Shown in pieces: positions 37,758-46,306 of a stretch of DNA of 64,000 nucleotides. The notes beneath the pieces are model-generated. The model saw only the letters and a program-made list of their open reading frames with translations. It ran no database searches and was not told the DNA's origin. Positions within the stretch are counted from its first letter, which is position 1. The number at the start of each line of letters is the position of its first letter. A program made the position numbers and the translations under genes. This stretch comes from Lacticaseibacillus parakribbianus (GTDB taxonomy: Bacteria > Bacillota > Bacilli > Lactobacillales > Lactobacillaceae), in the NCBI RefSeq assembly GCF_025490915.1, contig NZ_JANQBA010000012.1, positions 1-64,000 of the forward strand. The letters are read 5' to 3'.

Positions 37758-38270
37758 TCATTCGGCCTGTTCGGTCAGTGCGGTGATGTCTTGAAACTCG
37801 GCCTGGACCAGCTTGGCCAGGTCCTTGGGCGCGACGCCCACGGAGCGGCCGATTTTGCCGGCCGACACCAGAATTTCGCTTTCCTCAAGCGCTTCGGTGC
37901 CGATGAAAATCGGGTAGCGGTACCGGGCGTGGATGCCGATCGGCGTGTTGGCACCGTGCTCGTAGCCGGTCGTTTGAACCAGATCGCGCAGCGGCACCAT
38001 GCCGACCTTCTTGTTGCCGGACACGGCCGCGAGCTTCTTGTAGTCGATGTGGCGATCCAGCGGCACCACCCCCACCACCGGGCCGGTTTTGTTACCGGTC
38101 AGGACCAGGGTCTTGTAGATGCGGTGCTCGGGAACGCCGATGTGATCGACCGACAGCTGCGCCACGTCGCCTTGCTCATGGGTGGGAAACTCGTACGGCA
38201 CGTAGGCGACCTTCGCCTTGTCCAGCATTTTCTCCACCAGCGTCTTATCGTCTCGCTTCTTCTTGCTCAT
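37758..38270 (-). CDS. ybaK: YbaK/EbsC-type Cys-tRNA(Pro) deacylase
   Basis: 170 residues from ATG 38268-38270 (MSKKKRDDKTLVEKMLDKAK) after GGGGAGGCAG; upstream in-frame starts lack a ribosome binding site. The YbaK fold is seen in AQLSVDHIGVPEHRIYKTLV, VGVVPLDRHIDYKKLAAVSG and GYEHGANTPIGI. The enzyme hydrolyses mischarged Cys-tRNA(Pro) in trans. It is cotranscribed with the DUF960-like gene. Confidence 0.9.
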   Translation of the reverse strand: MSKKKRDDKTLVEKMLDKAKVAYVPYEFPTHEQGDVAQLSVDHIGVPEHRIYKTLVLTGNKTGPVVGVVPLDRHIDYKKLAAVSGNKKVGMVPLRDLVQTTGYEHGANTPIGIHARYRYPIFIGTEALEESEILVSAGKIGRSVGVAPKDLAKLVQAEFQDITALTEQAE

Positions 38271-38331
38271 GTCTGCCTCCCCTTCTATCATCGCACTTGG
38301 CCGCGGCCACTGCAATGTTTGGCCCTGACGC

Positions 38332-38361
38332 AAAAACCGGCAGGGCCAAACCCCGCCGGTT
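38332..38361 (-). terminator. Terminator of the recJ-apt operon
   Basis: AACCGGC (38335-38341) pairs with GCCGGTT (38355-38361); five T follow on the minus strand. It starts 4 nt after the apt stop. Confidence 0.8.
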
Positions 38362-38365
38362 GAAC

Positions 38366-38893
38366 TTATTTGCCTTGGTAGGTGGTCAGGGTGAACATGT
38401 CGTAGTCCTTGATCTTGTCGCGGCCGTGCAGGTCGGACAGCTCGACCAAAAACGCGGTGCCGACCACCACGCCGCCGAGCTTTTCAACCAGCTCGATGGT
38501 CGCGGCGATCGTGCCGCCGGTGGCCAGCAGGTCGTCGCAGACCAAAACGCGCTGGCCCGGGCGAATCGCGTCTTGGTGCAGGTACAAGGTGGCCTGGCCG
38601 TACTCCAGGTCGTAGCTGGCGCTGACGGTCGGCCGCGGCAGCTTGCCCTTCTTCCGCGCCGGGGCGAAGCCGACGCCCAGCTTGTAGGCGACCGGGCAGC
38701 CGACGATGAAGCCACGCGCCTCGGGCCCGACGATCATCTCGACGTTCTTGTCCTTGGCGTAGGCGACGATTTCGTCGGTGGCGGCGGCGTAGGCCTCGCC
38801 ATCGGCCATCAAAGGCGAGATGTCGCGGAACACGATGCCGGGCTCCGGAAAGTCCGGAACGCTTGCGATGTAGTCTTTAAAATTGATTGCCAT
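38366..38893 (-). CDS. apt: Adenine phosphoribosyltransferase
   Basis: 175 residues. Family features: [52 protein letters not shown] and the PRPP-binding loop [17 protein letters not shown]. It makes AMP from adenine and PRPP (purine salvage). Directly downstream of recJ (15 nt), as in many Bacilli. Confidence 0.97.
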   Translation of the reverse strand: MAINFKDYIASVPDFPEPGIVFRDISPLMADGEAYAAATDEIVAYAKDKNVEMIVGPEARGFIVGCPVAYKLGVGFAPARKKGKLPRPTVSASYDLEYGQATLYLHQDAIRPGQRVLVCDDLLATGGTIAATIELVEKLGGVVVGTAFLVELSDLHGRDKIKDYDMFTLTTYQGK

Positions 38894-38908
38894 GTTGTTG
38901 CTCCATTC

Positions 38909-41185
38909 CTAATGATTCGTCAATCGTGCTTCAAGCTCGCGCCGGTCTGCGGTTTGCAACTCATGCGCCAGCGCCAAAAAAGTGGCCCGAGCCTGGTAGG
39001 CCGCGGCGTCTTGCAGCGGCTTTTTGGCCGGATGCTCGGCCAGGTCGATAAACGCACCCTTTATTGTAACAAACCCGAGTTCAAAAAACACCTGCACCGC
39101 CAAGATTGCCTGGCCGACCGCGACGTGAACCGCCTTGGCCAAGGCCGGCAGGTGGTGCTTGTCAAACTGCGGGTGAGCGGCCAGGTAGCGCAGCACGGCG
39201 GCACACTCGCTGCGCGTCGGCAAGGCGACCAGCTCCGCCGGTGCGGCGTAAAACATCACCCGCACCGGCAGGCTCAGCTTGGCCAGCGCGGCGTCCAGCT
39301 GGGCCGCGTCACTGGGCAGATCCACCAGCACCGCGTCGGCGGTGCCTGCGGCCAGGTCCTGGGCCAGCACGGTCGGGCCGCCGAACTGAAACTGGCGGGT
39401 GAATTTGGCCTGCCGCTTGGCGTCAAAAAACACGTAGGTCAAGGCCGGCCGAAACTGGGCGGCGCTGATGTCTGGTCCCCGCCAGTCGATGACGGCCGGC
39501 GCCTGCAGCTGCCAGTCGCACAGCCGCAGTTGCAGGCTGGTGTTGCCCTGCCAAGTGTTGGCGTCCAGCCGCACCGCCAGCTTCACCTGCGTCGCCTGGC
39601 TCAAGGCCTGCGCCTGATCGCCGTAACCGAAGGCCACCACGGCGGCGCCGTCGGCCACGAAGCGCAGATGCGCGTTGGTCTGACCCATGGTTTTGATCCG
39701 GTCGATCAGGTCCGGGCGCAAGGAGAAGGTCGGCTCCGGGTTGCCGTTGCCAAACGGCGCGAGCTGGCGCATGGCCCGGTAGTGGTCAAGCGTCAGGTCG
39801 GCCGTGGTCAGCCGCGCGGCGATGGCAAGCGGCGGCTTGGGCTGATCCTTCAAGCTGGTCGCCGCCGCCTGTTCCATCGCGGCCTGGAGCTTGGGCAGGT
39901 TGGCCACCGGCACCGTCAACCCGCAGGCCATGCCATGGCCACCAAAGGCGGTCATGGCGGCGCGTTCGGCGTTCAGCGCGTTGAACAGGTGGAAGGCTGG
40001 CACCGAGCGGCCGGAGCCCTTGGCGCTTTGACCATCCGCCGCGATATTCAAGACCAAGGTCGGCTTGCCGGTCGCCTCGACCACCTTGCTGGCGACGATG
40101 CCAAGCACCCCTTCGTGCCAGCCGGCGTGGGCCAGAATCAGGGTGCGACGGCCTTGGTTTTCCGGCGTCTGCGCCATTTCCAGGGCGACCTTGCTGATGT
40201 CTTGCACCAGCGCCTGACGCTTGGCGTTCAGGTCGTTGATGTTTTGGGCCAGCGCCTGGGCCTCCGCGTCGTCGAAGGTGGTCAAAAGCGTGACCCCGGG
40301 ATTGGCGTCACCGAGCCGCCCCAGCGCGTTCAGGCGTGGCCCGATGCCAAAGCCGATGCTGGTTTCGTCCACCGTCGCCGGGTCGATTTTGGCCGCGGCG
40401 AGCAGCGCGGCGATGCCGACCCGCGGCTGGGTGCGAATCATGGCCAGGCCCATCTGCACGATGATGCGGTTCTCGTCGGTCAGGTCGACTAGATCGGCCA
40501 CCGTACCCATCGCCGCCAGGTCAATGCTTTCAACCGGGGCGGCGCCGAGCAGCGCCGAGGCGACCTTAAAGGCCACCCCGGCCCCGCTCAGGCCGCCGAA
40601 GGGGTAGTGACCCTCTGGGTGGCGCGGATGCACCACCGCCACCGCCTGGGGTAAAACGGCCGGCAGCTCGTGGTGGTCGGTCACCACCACGTCCATCCCG
40701 GCGGCCTGGGCGGCATCGATCACCGCCGCCCCGCCAACCCCGTTGTCGACGGTGATCACCAGCTGGGTGCCGGCGCTTTGCAGGTAGCGGTACACCGCGG
40801 CGTTGGGGCCGTAACCGTCGGTGAAGCGGTCCGGAATGAACACCGTGGGTTCGGCCCCCATGCTCTGCAGCGTCTCCAGCATGATGCTGGAGGCGGTCAG
40901 CCCGTCGACGTCGTAGTCCCCGTAAATGGTGATTTTCTCCTGATTCTCGATAGCCTGCTGAATCCGCGCGACCGCCTTGTCCATGTCGTGAAGCAGGAAG
41001 GGATCGTGCAGCCGCGCCATGTCCGGGTTGATGAACGCCTCGTAGGCCTCCGGGGTCGTGATCTTGCGTTGTATCAACAGCCGCGCCAAAAACGGCGGCA
41101 CCTTCAGGTTGGTCGCCACCTCCGTTATCGCGTCGCTTTCTGGTTGTGCCTCAAGTTGCCAATCGTACCGTGGGCTCACATGCAT
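38909..41185 (-). CDS. recJ: Single-stranded-DNA-specific exonuclease RecJ
   Basis: 758 residues, usual for Firmicute RecJ. The DHH core is intact: ITIYGDYDVDGLTASSIM (about 78-95), VTVDNGVGG, VTDHHELP (about 170) and the DHHA1 part LAHAGWHEGVLGIVASK. The C-terminal extension (from about 560) is the Firmicute-specific domain. It degrades ssDNA 5' to 3' in RecF repair and mismatch repair. The ATG at 41183-41185 has AAAGGACG upstream. Confidence 0.96.
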   Translation of the reverse strand: MHVSPRYDWQLEAQPESDAITEVATNLKVPPFLARLLIQRKITTPEAYEAFINPDMARLHDPFLLHDMDKAVARIQQAIENQEKITIYGDYDVDGLTASSIMLETLQSMGAEPTVFIPDRFTDGYGPNAAVYRYLQSAGTQLVITVDNGVGGAAVIDAAQAAGMDVVVTDHHELPAVLPQAVAVVHPRHPEGHYPFGGLSGAGVAFKVASALLGAAPVESIDLAAMGTVADLVDLTDENRIIVQMGLAMIRTQPRVGIAALLAAAKIDPATVDETSIGFGIGPRLNALGRLGDANPGVTLLTTFDDAEAQALAQNINDLNAKRQALVQDISKVALEMAQTPENQGRRTLILAHAGWHEGVLGIVASKVVEATGKPTLVLNIAADGQSAKGSGRSVPAFHLFNALNAERAAMTAFGGHGMACGLTVPVANLPKLQAAMEQAAATSLKDQPKPPLAIAARLTTADLTLDHYRAMRQLAPFGNGNPEPTFSLRPDLIDRIKTMGQTNAHLRFVADGAAVVAFGYGDQAQALSQATQVKLAVRLDANTWQGNTSLQLRLCDWQLQAPAVIDWRGPDISAAQFRPALTYVFFDAKRQAKFTRQFQFGGPTVLAQDLAAGTADAVLVDLPSDAAQLDAALAKLSLPVRVMFYAAPAELVALPTRSECAAVLRYLAAHPQFDKHHLPALAKAVHVAVGQAILAVQVFFELGFVTIKGAFIDLAEHPAKKPLQDAAAYQARATFLALAHELQTADRRELEARLTNH

Positions 41186-41311
41186 CGTCCTTTCTAACCG
41201 AACTAGTATAACAAAAAACGGCGCGGATATCCGCTGAAGGTGTTACAATAATGTTGTAAGATTTTTCAGCCCTACTCCAATCAGCGACTGATGCAGATAG
41301 GAGAGATTGAC

Positions 41312-41638
41312 ATGGCAGCAACTGCTGAAGCATTAAAGATTGCCGAAGACGCAATCAACAACCAAGGGTTCGTCACCGAAAAGGAGCTTGCAGACCTGAA
41401 GGACCGCGATTACGCGCGTGATCTGGCCGCAACGCTCACCAAGTCCCGGGAAAAGAAGCAGGAGGAAGGCTACATCTACGCCGAGCCCTTCGACTTCGCC
41501 GGCGGTGACATTGAAAACATCGTGTGGAACATGGACGTCATCAAGACCCGCGACGCCGCCAAGCAAAAGCTGGCCGACGACATGGGCCTGACGATGCCAA
41601 CCGCCACCCTGTCAGACGTCGACAAAGTCGAGTTCTGA
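41312..41638 (+). CDS. Hypothetical small soluble protein
   Basis: 108 residues from ATG 41312 (MAATAEALKIAEDAINNQGF) after AGGAGAG; the ATG at 41291 has no ribosome binding site. Charged and mixed alpha/beta; the middle (ATLTKSREKKQEEGYIYAEP) is Lys/Glu-rich. Divergent from recJ, with TGTTACAATAAT (about 41241) as possible -10 region, and a strong terminator behind. Single-gene unit. Family not recognised. Confidence 0.7.
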   Translation: MAATAEALKIAEDAINNQGFVTEKELADLKDRDYARDLAATLTKSREKKQEEGYIYAEPFDFAGGDIENIVWNMDVIKTRDAAKQKLADDMGLTMPTATLSDVDKVEF

Positions 41639-41651
41639 CCTCAGTCAACCG

Positions 41652-41680
41652 GACCCGGGCCGCTGCCCGGGTCTTTTTTT
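41652..41680 (+). terminator. Terminator of the 41312 gene
   Basis: GACCCGGGC-CGCT-GCCCGGGTC followed by seven T. Confidence 0.9.
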
Positions 41681-41716
41681 ACCCAATCGGCGCTTCCCGC
41701 CAGAAAGCAGGTTCCC

Positions 41717-42175
41717 ATGACCCCAGACACATTCTTCGCCCAGGCCAAGCAGGCCGGGGCCATCACCCCAGACGCAACGCTTGATTCCGCCTACCAGTTC
41801 GGCGCCGACCCCCAAACCGCCACCGCGCTGGCAACGCTGGTGCTCAGCGGTCAAAAAACGGCGACCACCAGCGGCTTTGCGCTGTATCGGCTGAACCACG
41901 AGCCGCTGCCGGCAACCGGGGAGCTCGACATCATCCTGGACGGCGCCGGTGAGCCGGTCGCGCTGACCGTGACCACCGCCGTCACGGTCCAAGCCTACGC
42001 CCAAGTCGGGGCCGCTCACGCCGCGGCGGAAGGCGAAGGCGACGGCAGTCTGGCTTACTGGCGCCGGGTTCACGATGCCTTTTTCACCGCCGAGTACCAG
42101 GCGGCCGGCCTGTCCTTCGATCCGGCCACCGCACTAGTGGTGCTCGAGCACTTTCGCGTCATCTACCGCGGCTGA
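41717..42175 (+). CDS. ASCH-domain protein
   Basis: 152 residues (MTPDTFFAQAKQAGAITPDA). ASCH features are LSGQKTATTSGFALY, LPATGELDIILDGAGEPVAL, and GDGSLAYWRRVHDAFFTAEY with conserved Trp and Glu. Proteins of this family bind RNA or act on modified nucleosides; the specific role is unknown. It ends in a strong terminator. Confidence 0.85.
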   Translation: MTPDTFFAQAKQAGAITPDATLDSAYQFGADPQTATALATLVLSGQKTATTSGFALYRLNHEPLPATGELDIILDGAGEPVALTVTTAVTVQAYAQVGAAHAAAEGEGDGSLAYWRRVHDAFFTAEYQAAGLSFDPATALVVLEHFRVIYRG

Positions 42176-42190
42176 ACCAGCCGCAACGCC

Positions 42191-42241
42191 AAAGCGGTCG
42201 CCCCACGCTCCTATGCCAAGAGCGTGAGACGACCGCTTTTT
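42191..42241 (+). terminator. Long terminator behind ASCH gene
   Basis: Outer stem AAAGCGGTCG (42191-42200) / CGACCGCTTT (42230-42239), inner stem ACGCTC / GAGCGT, then TTTTTG. It may also stop minus-strand transcripts. Confidence 0.8.
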
Positions 42242-42287
42242 GTGTTGCGCCACCTGGGTGCCGGCCGGCGGTAGGACCCGCTTTTGC

Positions 42288-44855
42288 CTAGGCGCGGCTT
42301 GACTCATCCCGTAGCAGCGCCACCACCAGCGCGTCCGGAATCACCCGGGCCGAATCGCCAATCTGCTCGCCGCGGTCCAGCCGCTTGGCCAGCGCCAGCT
42401 TGTGCTGATGAACCACGGTGTCGGCGAAGGTTCGCGCCCAGCGCCCGTTGGCCCGCTCAGCCGGCGGTAGCTGCAAGTAGCGCTGCGACGCGACGGCCTT
42501 GAGCAGCTCGCAATTGACCTGCCACTGTTGGCCGACGACGGCGACCACGATGTCGCCGATCTCATCTGGGGTGTAGTCGGCGAATTCGATGGTCAAGGGA
42601 ATCCGCGACCGCAGCCCCGGGTTCGCATCGAGAAAATGCGCCATCTCCTTGGTGTAACCGGCGAAGATCGCGACGAACTGGTCGCGCTGGTTCTCAAGCG
42701 CCGTGATGAACGTCTCCACCACCTGCTTACCGAAGTCGTTGCCAGACTGGCCCTCAAGCGTCAGCTGGTAGGCCTCATCGACGAACAGGACCCCGCCGAG
42801 GGCGTCGCGAATCACCTTTTGCGTCTTGGCCTCGGACTGACCGATGTAGCCGGCGACCAGGTCCGGACGCGAGACTTCCACCACCGTGGCGCGTGGCAGG
42901 ATGCCAAGGTTGTAAAACAGCTTGGCGATCAGCCGCGCCACGGTCGTCTTCCCGGTCCCGGGATTACCGGCAAAAACCATGTGGTAAGTCGGCTTGGCCG
43001 CGTCCCCGAGGGTGTCGGCCAAAGCCGCATTGACCTTGACCTGCTGGACCAGATCGTGAACGAAGGCCTTGACCTCAGTCAGGCCGATCATGCCGTCCAG
43101 CTGGGCCAACAGCTGCTCGGTGCTGTCGGCCTTGTCGCCGTCGTCGCCGCCGGTCAGCTCGCCGATATCCGCGTCGGTGATCGCATCGAACACATCCGGG
43201 TGGTTCTTCGCGGCGATGCGAATCAGCTCCTCGTTTTGGTTGCGGACCCACCGCGCGTTGTCGTGGCTGACGTCGGCCTGGTAGGCCCTGACAATCGCCT
43301 TTTCGTACAGGTCTTGGTTCAACTGGAACCCCTTGCTTTGCAGCTCCTGAGTCCCAATCTGGGCGATCTCGGCCGGTGCGTAGTCCTCGAAGTTGAAGGT
43401 GTTGGGGGCCCGGCTGGCCAGGCCAGGGTTCATGCTCAGAAAATCATTCATCTCCTTGGTGTAGCCGGCGAAGATGATCATTAAGTCGTCGCGGTGATCC
43501 TCCATGTACTTGAGAATCGTGTCGACCGCCTCTTGCCCCCAGTTGGTGCCGCCTTCTTGGTACAGGCTGTAGGCCTCATCGACGAACAAGACCCCCCCTC
43601 GGGCCTCCTCGAGCTTCTGTTGGGTGTTCAGGGCCGTCCCCCCGACGACGTTGGCGACGAGGTCCTTGCGGCTGACCTCGACGTAGTGATCGGTCGGCAG
43701 CACCCCCTCCTCGTACATCGCCCGGCCGACCAGCCGGGCCACCGTCGTCTTGCCGGTGCCGGGGTTCCCCAGAAAAAGCGAGTGCAGCGACTGGGACACC
43801 GATTCAAACCCCTGTTCCTCACGCCGTTTGGAAAACTGCGCGAGGTTCACGAATTGGGCGACCTCGGCCTTCACCTGTTCAAGCCCAATCATCGCGTTGA
43901 GCACATCGATGGCGCGAGGGGCGTCGTCGGTGGCCGCGGCCTGGCCGGAGGCCGTGTCCTGGTCGCCTTGCGCTGAGTCGGCGGCCCGGTCATCCCCGTT
44001 CGCATCGGCAGTCTGGTCCGCTCCGCCTTCGTCGCCGGCTTGGGCCGCCTCCCCGCCTTCTGCCTGCATCTGGCCCCACTCGGCGCCGGGGACGCTGGCC
44101 TCAGCCGTCGCGTCGGGATAGACGATGATCCGGTGGTCGTCATCAACGTTGGTGGCCTGAACCGTCAACGCGCTGTCCGTGACGTCGATGTTGGCGACGC
44201 CTTCCTCGATGTTTAGATCCTCGATGGTGGCCGCGCTCCCGCTCAAGAACCTCAGTGTCCAGCGATCTGAGGCAGCCGGAATCAAGTAGAGACTCGAGGC
44301 CTGAAGCTCGGCGTGGTTCTGAAGGTAACTGAACCCGCTGAGTTGTGTCTCGGCGATTTCAATCTGTGATTGTATAATCGCGACACCGTGAACGTCGCAC
44401 TGGGTCAGTGTGACATGCGAAGCTTCCTCAACATAGATACCAAATTCCTCATCCTCAGCGTGTTCGATTTCACACGCCGTCAGGCTGAACGTCGCACCAG
44501 TGCCGTGCAGTGTTGGGTAATTATACCGAAGCCCAATCACAACGCAACGTGACAGCGTAACCGCACCCATGGCGGCAAAAATTGCGCCGGCCTCCTCACC
44601 GAAGCTTTCGAGCTGCAAGTTTTCAAGCGTCAGCTGCCCGTTTTGCTGCACGACCATCTGGGCCCGGATGATCACCTCCCCCGGCGCCTCGCCCAGCCCT
44701 TTGACCGTCAAGGAACGCGAGCCAATGTCGTAGCCGTTCGCCAGGTTGTACTCCCCGGGCTCCACGCAGACCACATCCCCTGCCTGGGCCGTGTTGAAGG
44801 CCTCCTCCAGCGATTTTTTGCCAAAACCGCGGCCGACCGTGATTGCTCTTCTCAT
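42288..44855 (-). CDS. Beta-helix protein with two CbxX-type AAA+ ATPase domains
   Basis: 855 residues. Residues 1-240 form a right-handed beta-helix-like repeat region (SLTVKGLGEAPGEVIIRAQM, LTLENLQLESFGEEAGAIFA, HVTLTQCDVHGVAIIQS). Residues about 255-320 are an acidic Ala/Asp/Gly linker. Two AAA+ modules of the CbxX/CfxQ (SpoVK-like) type follow: Walker A GNPGTGKTT at about 362 and 628, each with Walker B LFVDEAY and FAGYTKEM. EccA of type VII secretion uses the same ATPase type. The gene is cotranscribed with the membrane protein gene upstream. The beta-helix/tandem-AAA fusion is unusual; client unknown. Confidence 0.85.
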   Translation of the reverse strand: MRRAITVGRGFGKKSLEEAFNTAQAGDVVCVEPGEYNLANGYDIGSRSLTVKGLGEAPGEVIIRAQMVVQQNGQLTLENLQLESFGEEAGAIFAAMGAVTLSRCVVIGLRYNYPTLHGTGATFSLTACEIEHAEDEEFGIYVEEASHVTLTQCDVHGVAIIQSQIEIAETQLSGFSYLQNHAELQASSLYLIPAASDRWTLRFLSGSAATIEDLNIEEGVANIDVTDSALTVQATNVDDDHRIIVYPDATAEASVPGAEWGQMQAEGGEAAQAGDEGGADQTADANGDDRAADSAQGDQDTASGQAAATDDAPRAIDVLNAMIGLEQVKAEVAQFVNLAQFSKRREEQGFESVSQSLHSLFLGNPGTGKTTVARLVGRAMYEEGVLPTDHYVEVSRKDLVANVVGGTALNTQQKLEEARGGVLFVDEAYSLYQEGGTNWGQEAVDTILKYMEDHRDDLMIIFAGYTKEMNDFLSMNPGLASRAPNTFNFEDYAPAEIAQIGTQELQSKGFQLNQDLYEKAIVRAYQADVSHDNARWVRNQNEELIRIAAKNHPDVFDAITDADIGELTGGDDGDKADSTEQLLAQLDGMIGLTEVKAFVHDLVQQVKVNAALADTLGDAAKPTYHMVFAGNPGTGKTTVARLIAKLFYNLGILPRATVVEVSRPDLVAGYIGQSEAKTQKVIRDALGGVLFVDEAYQLTLEGQSGNDFGKQVVETFITALENQRDQFVAIFAGYTKEMAHFLDANPGLRSRIPLTIEFADYTPDEIGDIVVAVVGQQWQVNCELLKAVASQRYLQLPPAERANGRWARTFADTVVHQHKLALAKRLDRGEQIGDSARVIPDALVVALLRDESSRA

Positions 44856-44866
44856 CGTGTCCCCTC

Positions 44867-45562
44867 CTAATTATTGAGCTTCTTGGCGACAATCAGCATG
44901 TAGATGAGCCCGATCGGCCCGATCACGATGCTGAGCGGAAACTTGATCAAGAAAAAGACAAAGTACAGCCCAAACCGCAGCAGCTCCGAGCTAGTGTCGG
45001 CGGCCGGCTCCCCTTGGCCGTGGCCGAAGAAGGCGTCGGTCACGACGAAGCGATTGGCGTGCATCGCCCGACCGATTTCCTGCAGCACAGTGGTCGCAAA
45101 CGGGTACAGCAAGACGGTGAGGACGGTGAACCACACCGGCACCCGGACGTACCACAGCCAGACGGCCCCCAGAATTGCATACACGTAGCGCGTGACCCAA
45201 AACAAGACCGGCTGCATAGTAAACAACCGCACCAAGACGTTGTCGGACTTGGTCGCCGGCCTGATTGCGCCGCTCTTGGGCGCAATGCCTTTTTTTCTGG
45301 CGTCGGCCGCTTCGAAGGCCTTCAAGATGGCCTGCGTGTCGGCGTTGCGCTTGGCCTCTCGTCGTTCGGCCTCCGCCGCCTGTTCGACCGCCTGCGCGGT
45401 CACCGTCGCGGCCATCGCCTCGCGGTTCTTGACCGCGGCCGCGGTGGCGGCATCGACCCCGAACTTGGGGTGTGAGCCGCGCTTTGGCGGCTGATCTGCG
45501 GCGGCTTGCTTGGTGGCTGACAGCGGCGCGGCATCCACGCCAAACTTTGGTTTACTCGACAT
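44867..45562 (-). CDS. Membrane protein with PKFGVDAA repeats
   Basis: 231 residues. The N-terminal 110 residues are polar and Ala/Lys-rich, with the motif PKFGVDAA at residues 4-11 and again at about 32-39 (SSKPKFGVDAAPL, SHPKFGVDAATAA). Three or four hydrophobic segments follow (VLFWVTRYVYAILGAVWLWY, WFTVLTVLLYPFATTVL, GLYFVFFLIKFPLSIVIGPI). It is 11 nt upstream of the ATPase gene, so it is likely its membrane partner; the repeats could be the ATPase recognition tags (inference). GGGAGGAACG precedes the ATG. Confidence 0.75.
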   Translation of the reverse strand: MSSKPKFGVDAAPLSATKQAAADQPPKRGSHPKFGVDAATAAAVKNREAMAATVTAQAVEQAAEAERREAKRNADTQAILKAFEAADARKKGIAPKSGAIRPATKSDNVLVRLFTMQPVLFWVTRYVYAILGAVWLWYVRVPVWFTVLTVLLYPFATTVLQEIGRAMHANRFVVTDAFFGHGQGEPAADTSSELLRFGLYFVFFLIKFPLSIVIGPIGLIYMLIVAKKLNN

Positions 45563-46156
45563 AAGCGTTCCTCCCGTTGTGAAAAATGGCGTAAAAAATA
45601 GCCAACCCCTGACCAGGCCTCACAAAATCGGAATCGCGTTACAAATATGCAACTCCGATGGTGATGAACCTGTTCAACTGATTAGCTAATCATTTTTTGA
45701 ATATAAAATGAGTCGTTATAACGAGGTTAATGCTACCCCAAACGCAAGAAAAACTCAAGTGGGTTTCGATGGGGCGAGCAAGACCTTACCGCCTATGTCA
45801 GCGCGACTGAAACCACGGCCAAAGTCCCCGCCGTTGCCGCCATGGCTGTCGATGCAACTATGGACAAACCGAGGCAACCAATTCGTTAATCTCCTCACCG
45901 GCCATGTCAGCCATTTTTGCGGATTGACTGCGAACCAAGCTGACCAAATCCAGCACAGGGTCACCGACTGACACTCACCTGGCCTCACGATCGCCCATCC
46001 CCCATTGGATGGGCGATTTTGCTAACCCCACATCTCTTAACCGCTTTGCGACAAGCTAGCACCGCTTCAAATGCAAGCCCTCAAAACCTGCGGCTCCGCC
46101 GCCTCGGCGCTTCGCGCCGTAAGAATCCCAGGTGATCTAGGAAAGGGGTGAAGCAC
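45563..46156. other. Intergenic, AT-richer segment with gene remnants
   Basis: No intact gene supported. On the plus strand a frame from about 45738 to 45889 (GFRWGEQDLTAYVSATETTA, KVPAVAAMAVDATMDKPRQP) has no start, and a second frame runs on to 45971 (FVNLLTGHVSHFCGLTANQ), suggesting a decayed gene. Hairpins: GATTAGCTAATC with T run at 45680-45698 and a strong terminator at 45990-46020. Confidence 0.5.
45990..46020 (+). terminator. Terminator in the remnant segment
   Basis: ATCGCCCATCC-CCCATT-GGATGGGCGAT followed by TTTTGC; a perfect 11-bp stem that outlasts the gene it served. Confidence 0.75.
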
Positions 46157-46219
46157 ATGCTCGACTTGATGTCCGTATTGGGAAGCATCTGGGGTAACAG
46201 CACCGGCACCCACAACTAA
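46157..46219 (+). CDS. 20-residue peptide gene, candidate signal for the double Rgg regulator
   Basis: The peptide is MLDLMSVLGSIWGNSTGTHN. The ATG at 46157 follows AAAGGGG with 8-nt spacing, the stop is TAA at 46217-46219, and a dedicated terminator follows 10 nt later. It stands 88 bp upstream of, and in the same direction as, the Rgg-like regulator. The N-terminus is short and hydrophobic without a Lys/Arg start, so it is not a standard Sec signal; a leaderless or specially exported pheromone, or a small bacteriocin-like peptide, are both possible. Confidence 0.55.
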   Translation: MLDLMSVLGSIWGNSTGTHN

Positions 46220-46229
46220 CTTTTCACAT

Positions 46230-46258
46230 AGCTCGCCTATATGGCGGGCTTCTTTTTC
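46230..46258 (+). terminator. Terminator of the peptide gene
   Basis: AGCTCGCC-TATAT-GGCGGGCT (one G-U pair) followed by TCTTTTT. Confidence 0.8.
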
Positions 46259-46306
46259 TCTGAACCAGGCGGTATCATAATTACATCGAAGCGAGGAGGC
46301 ACGGGT

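Noticed and set aside
45708-45971. 87-codon plus-strand gene
   Set aside because: ATG without ribosome binding site; the translation changes character half way and overlaps another remnant frame. More likely a decayed gene.
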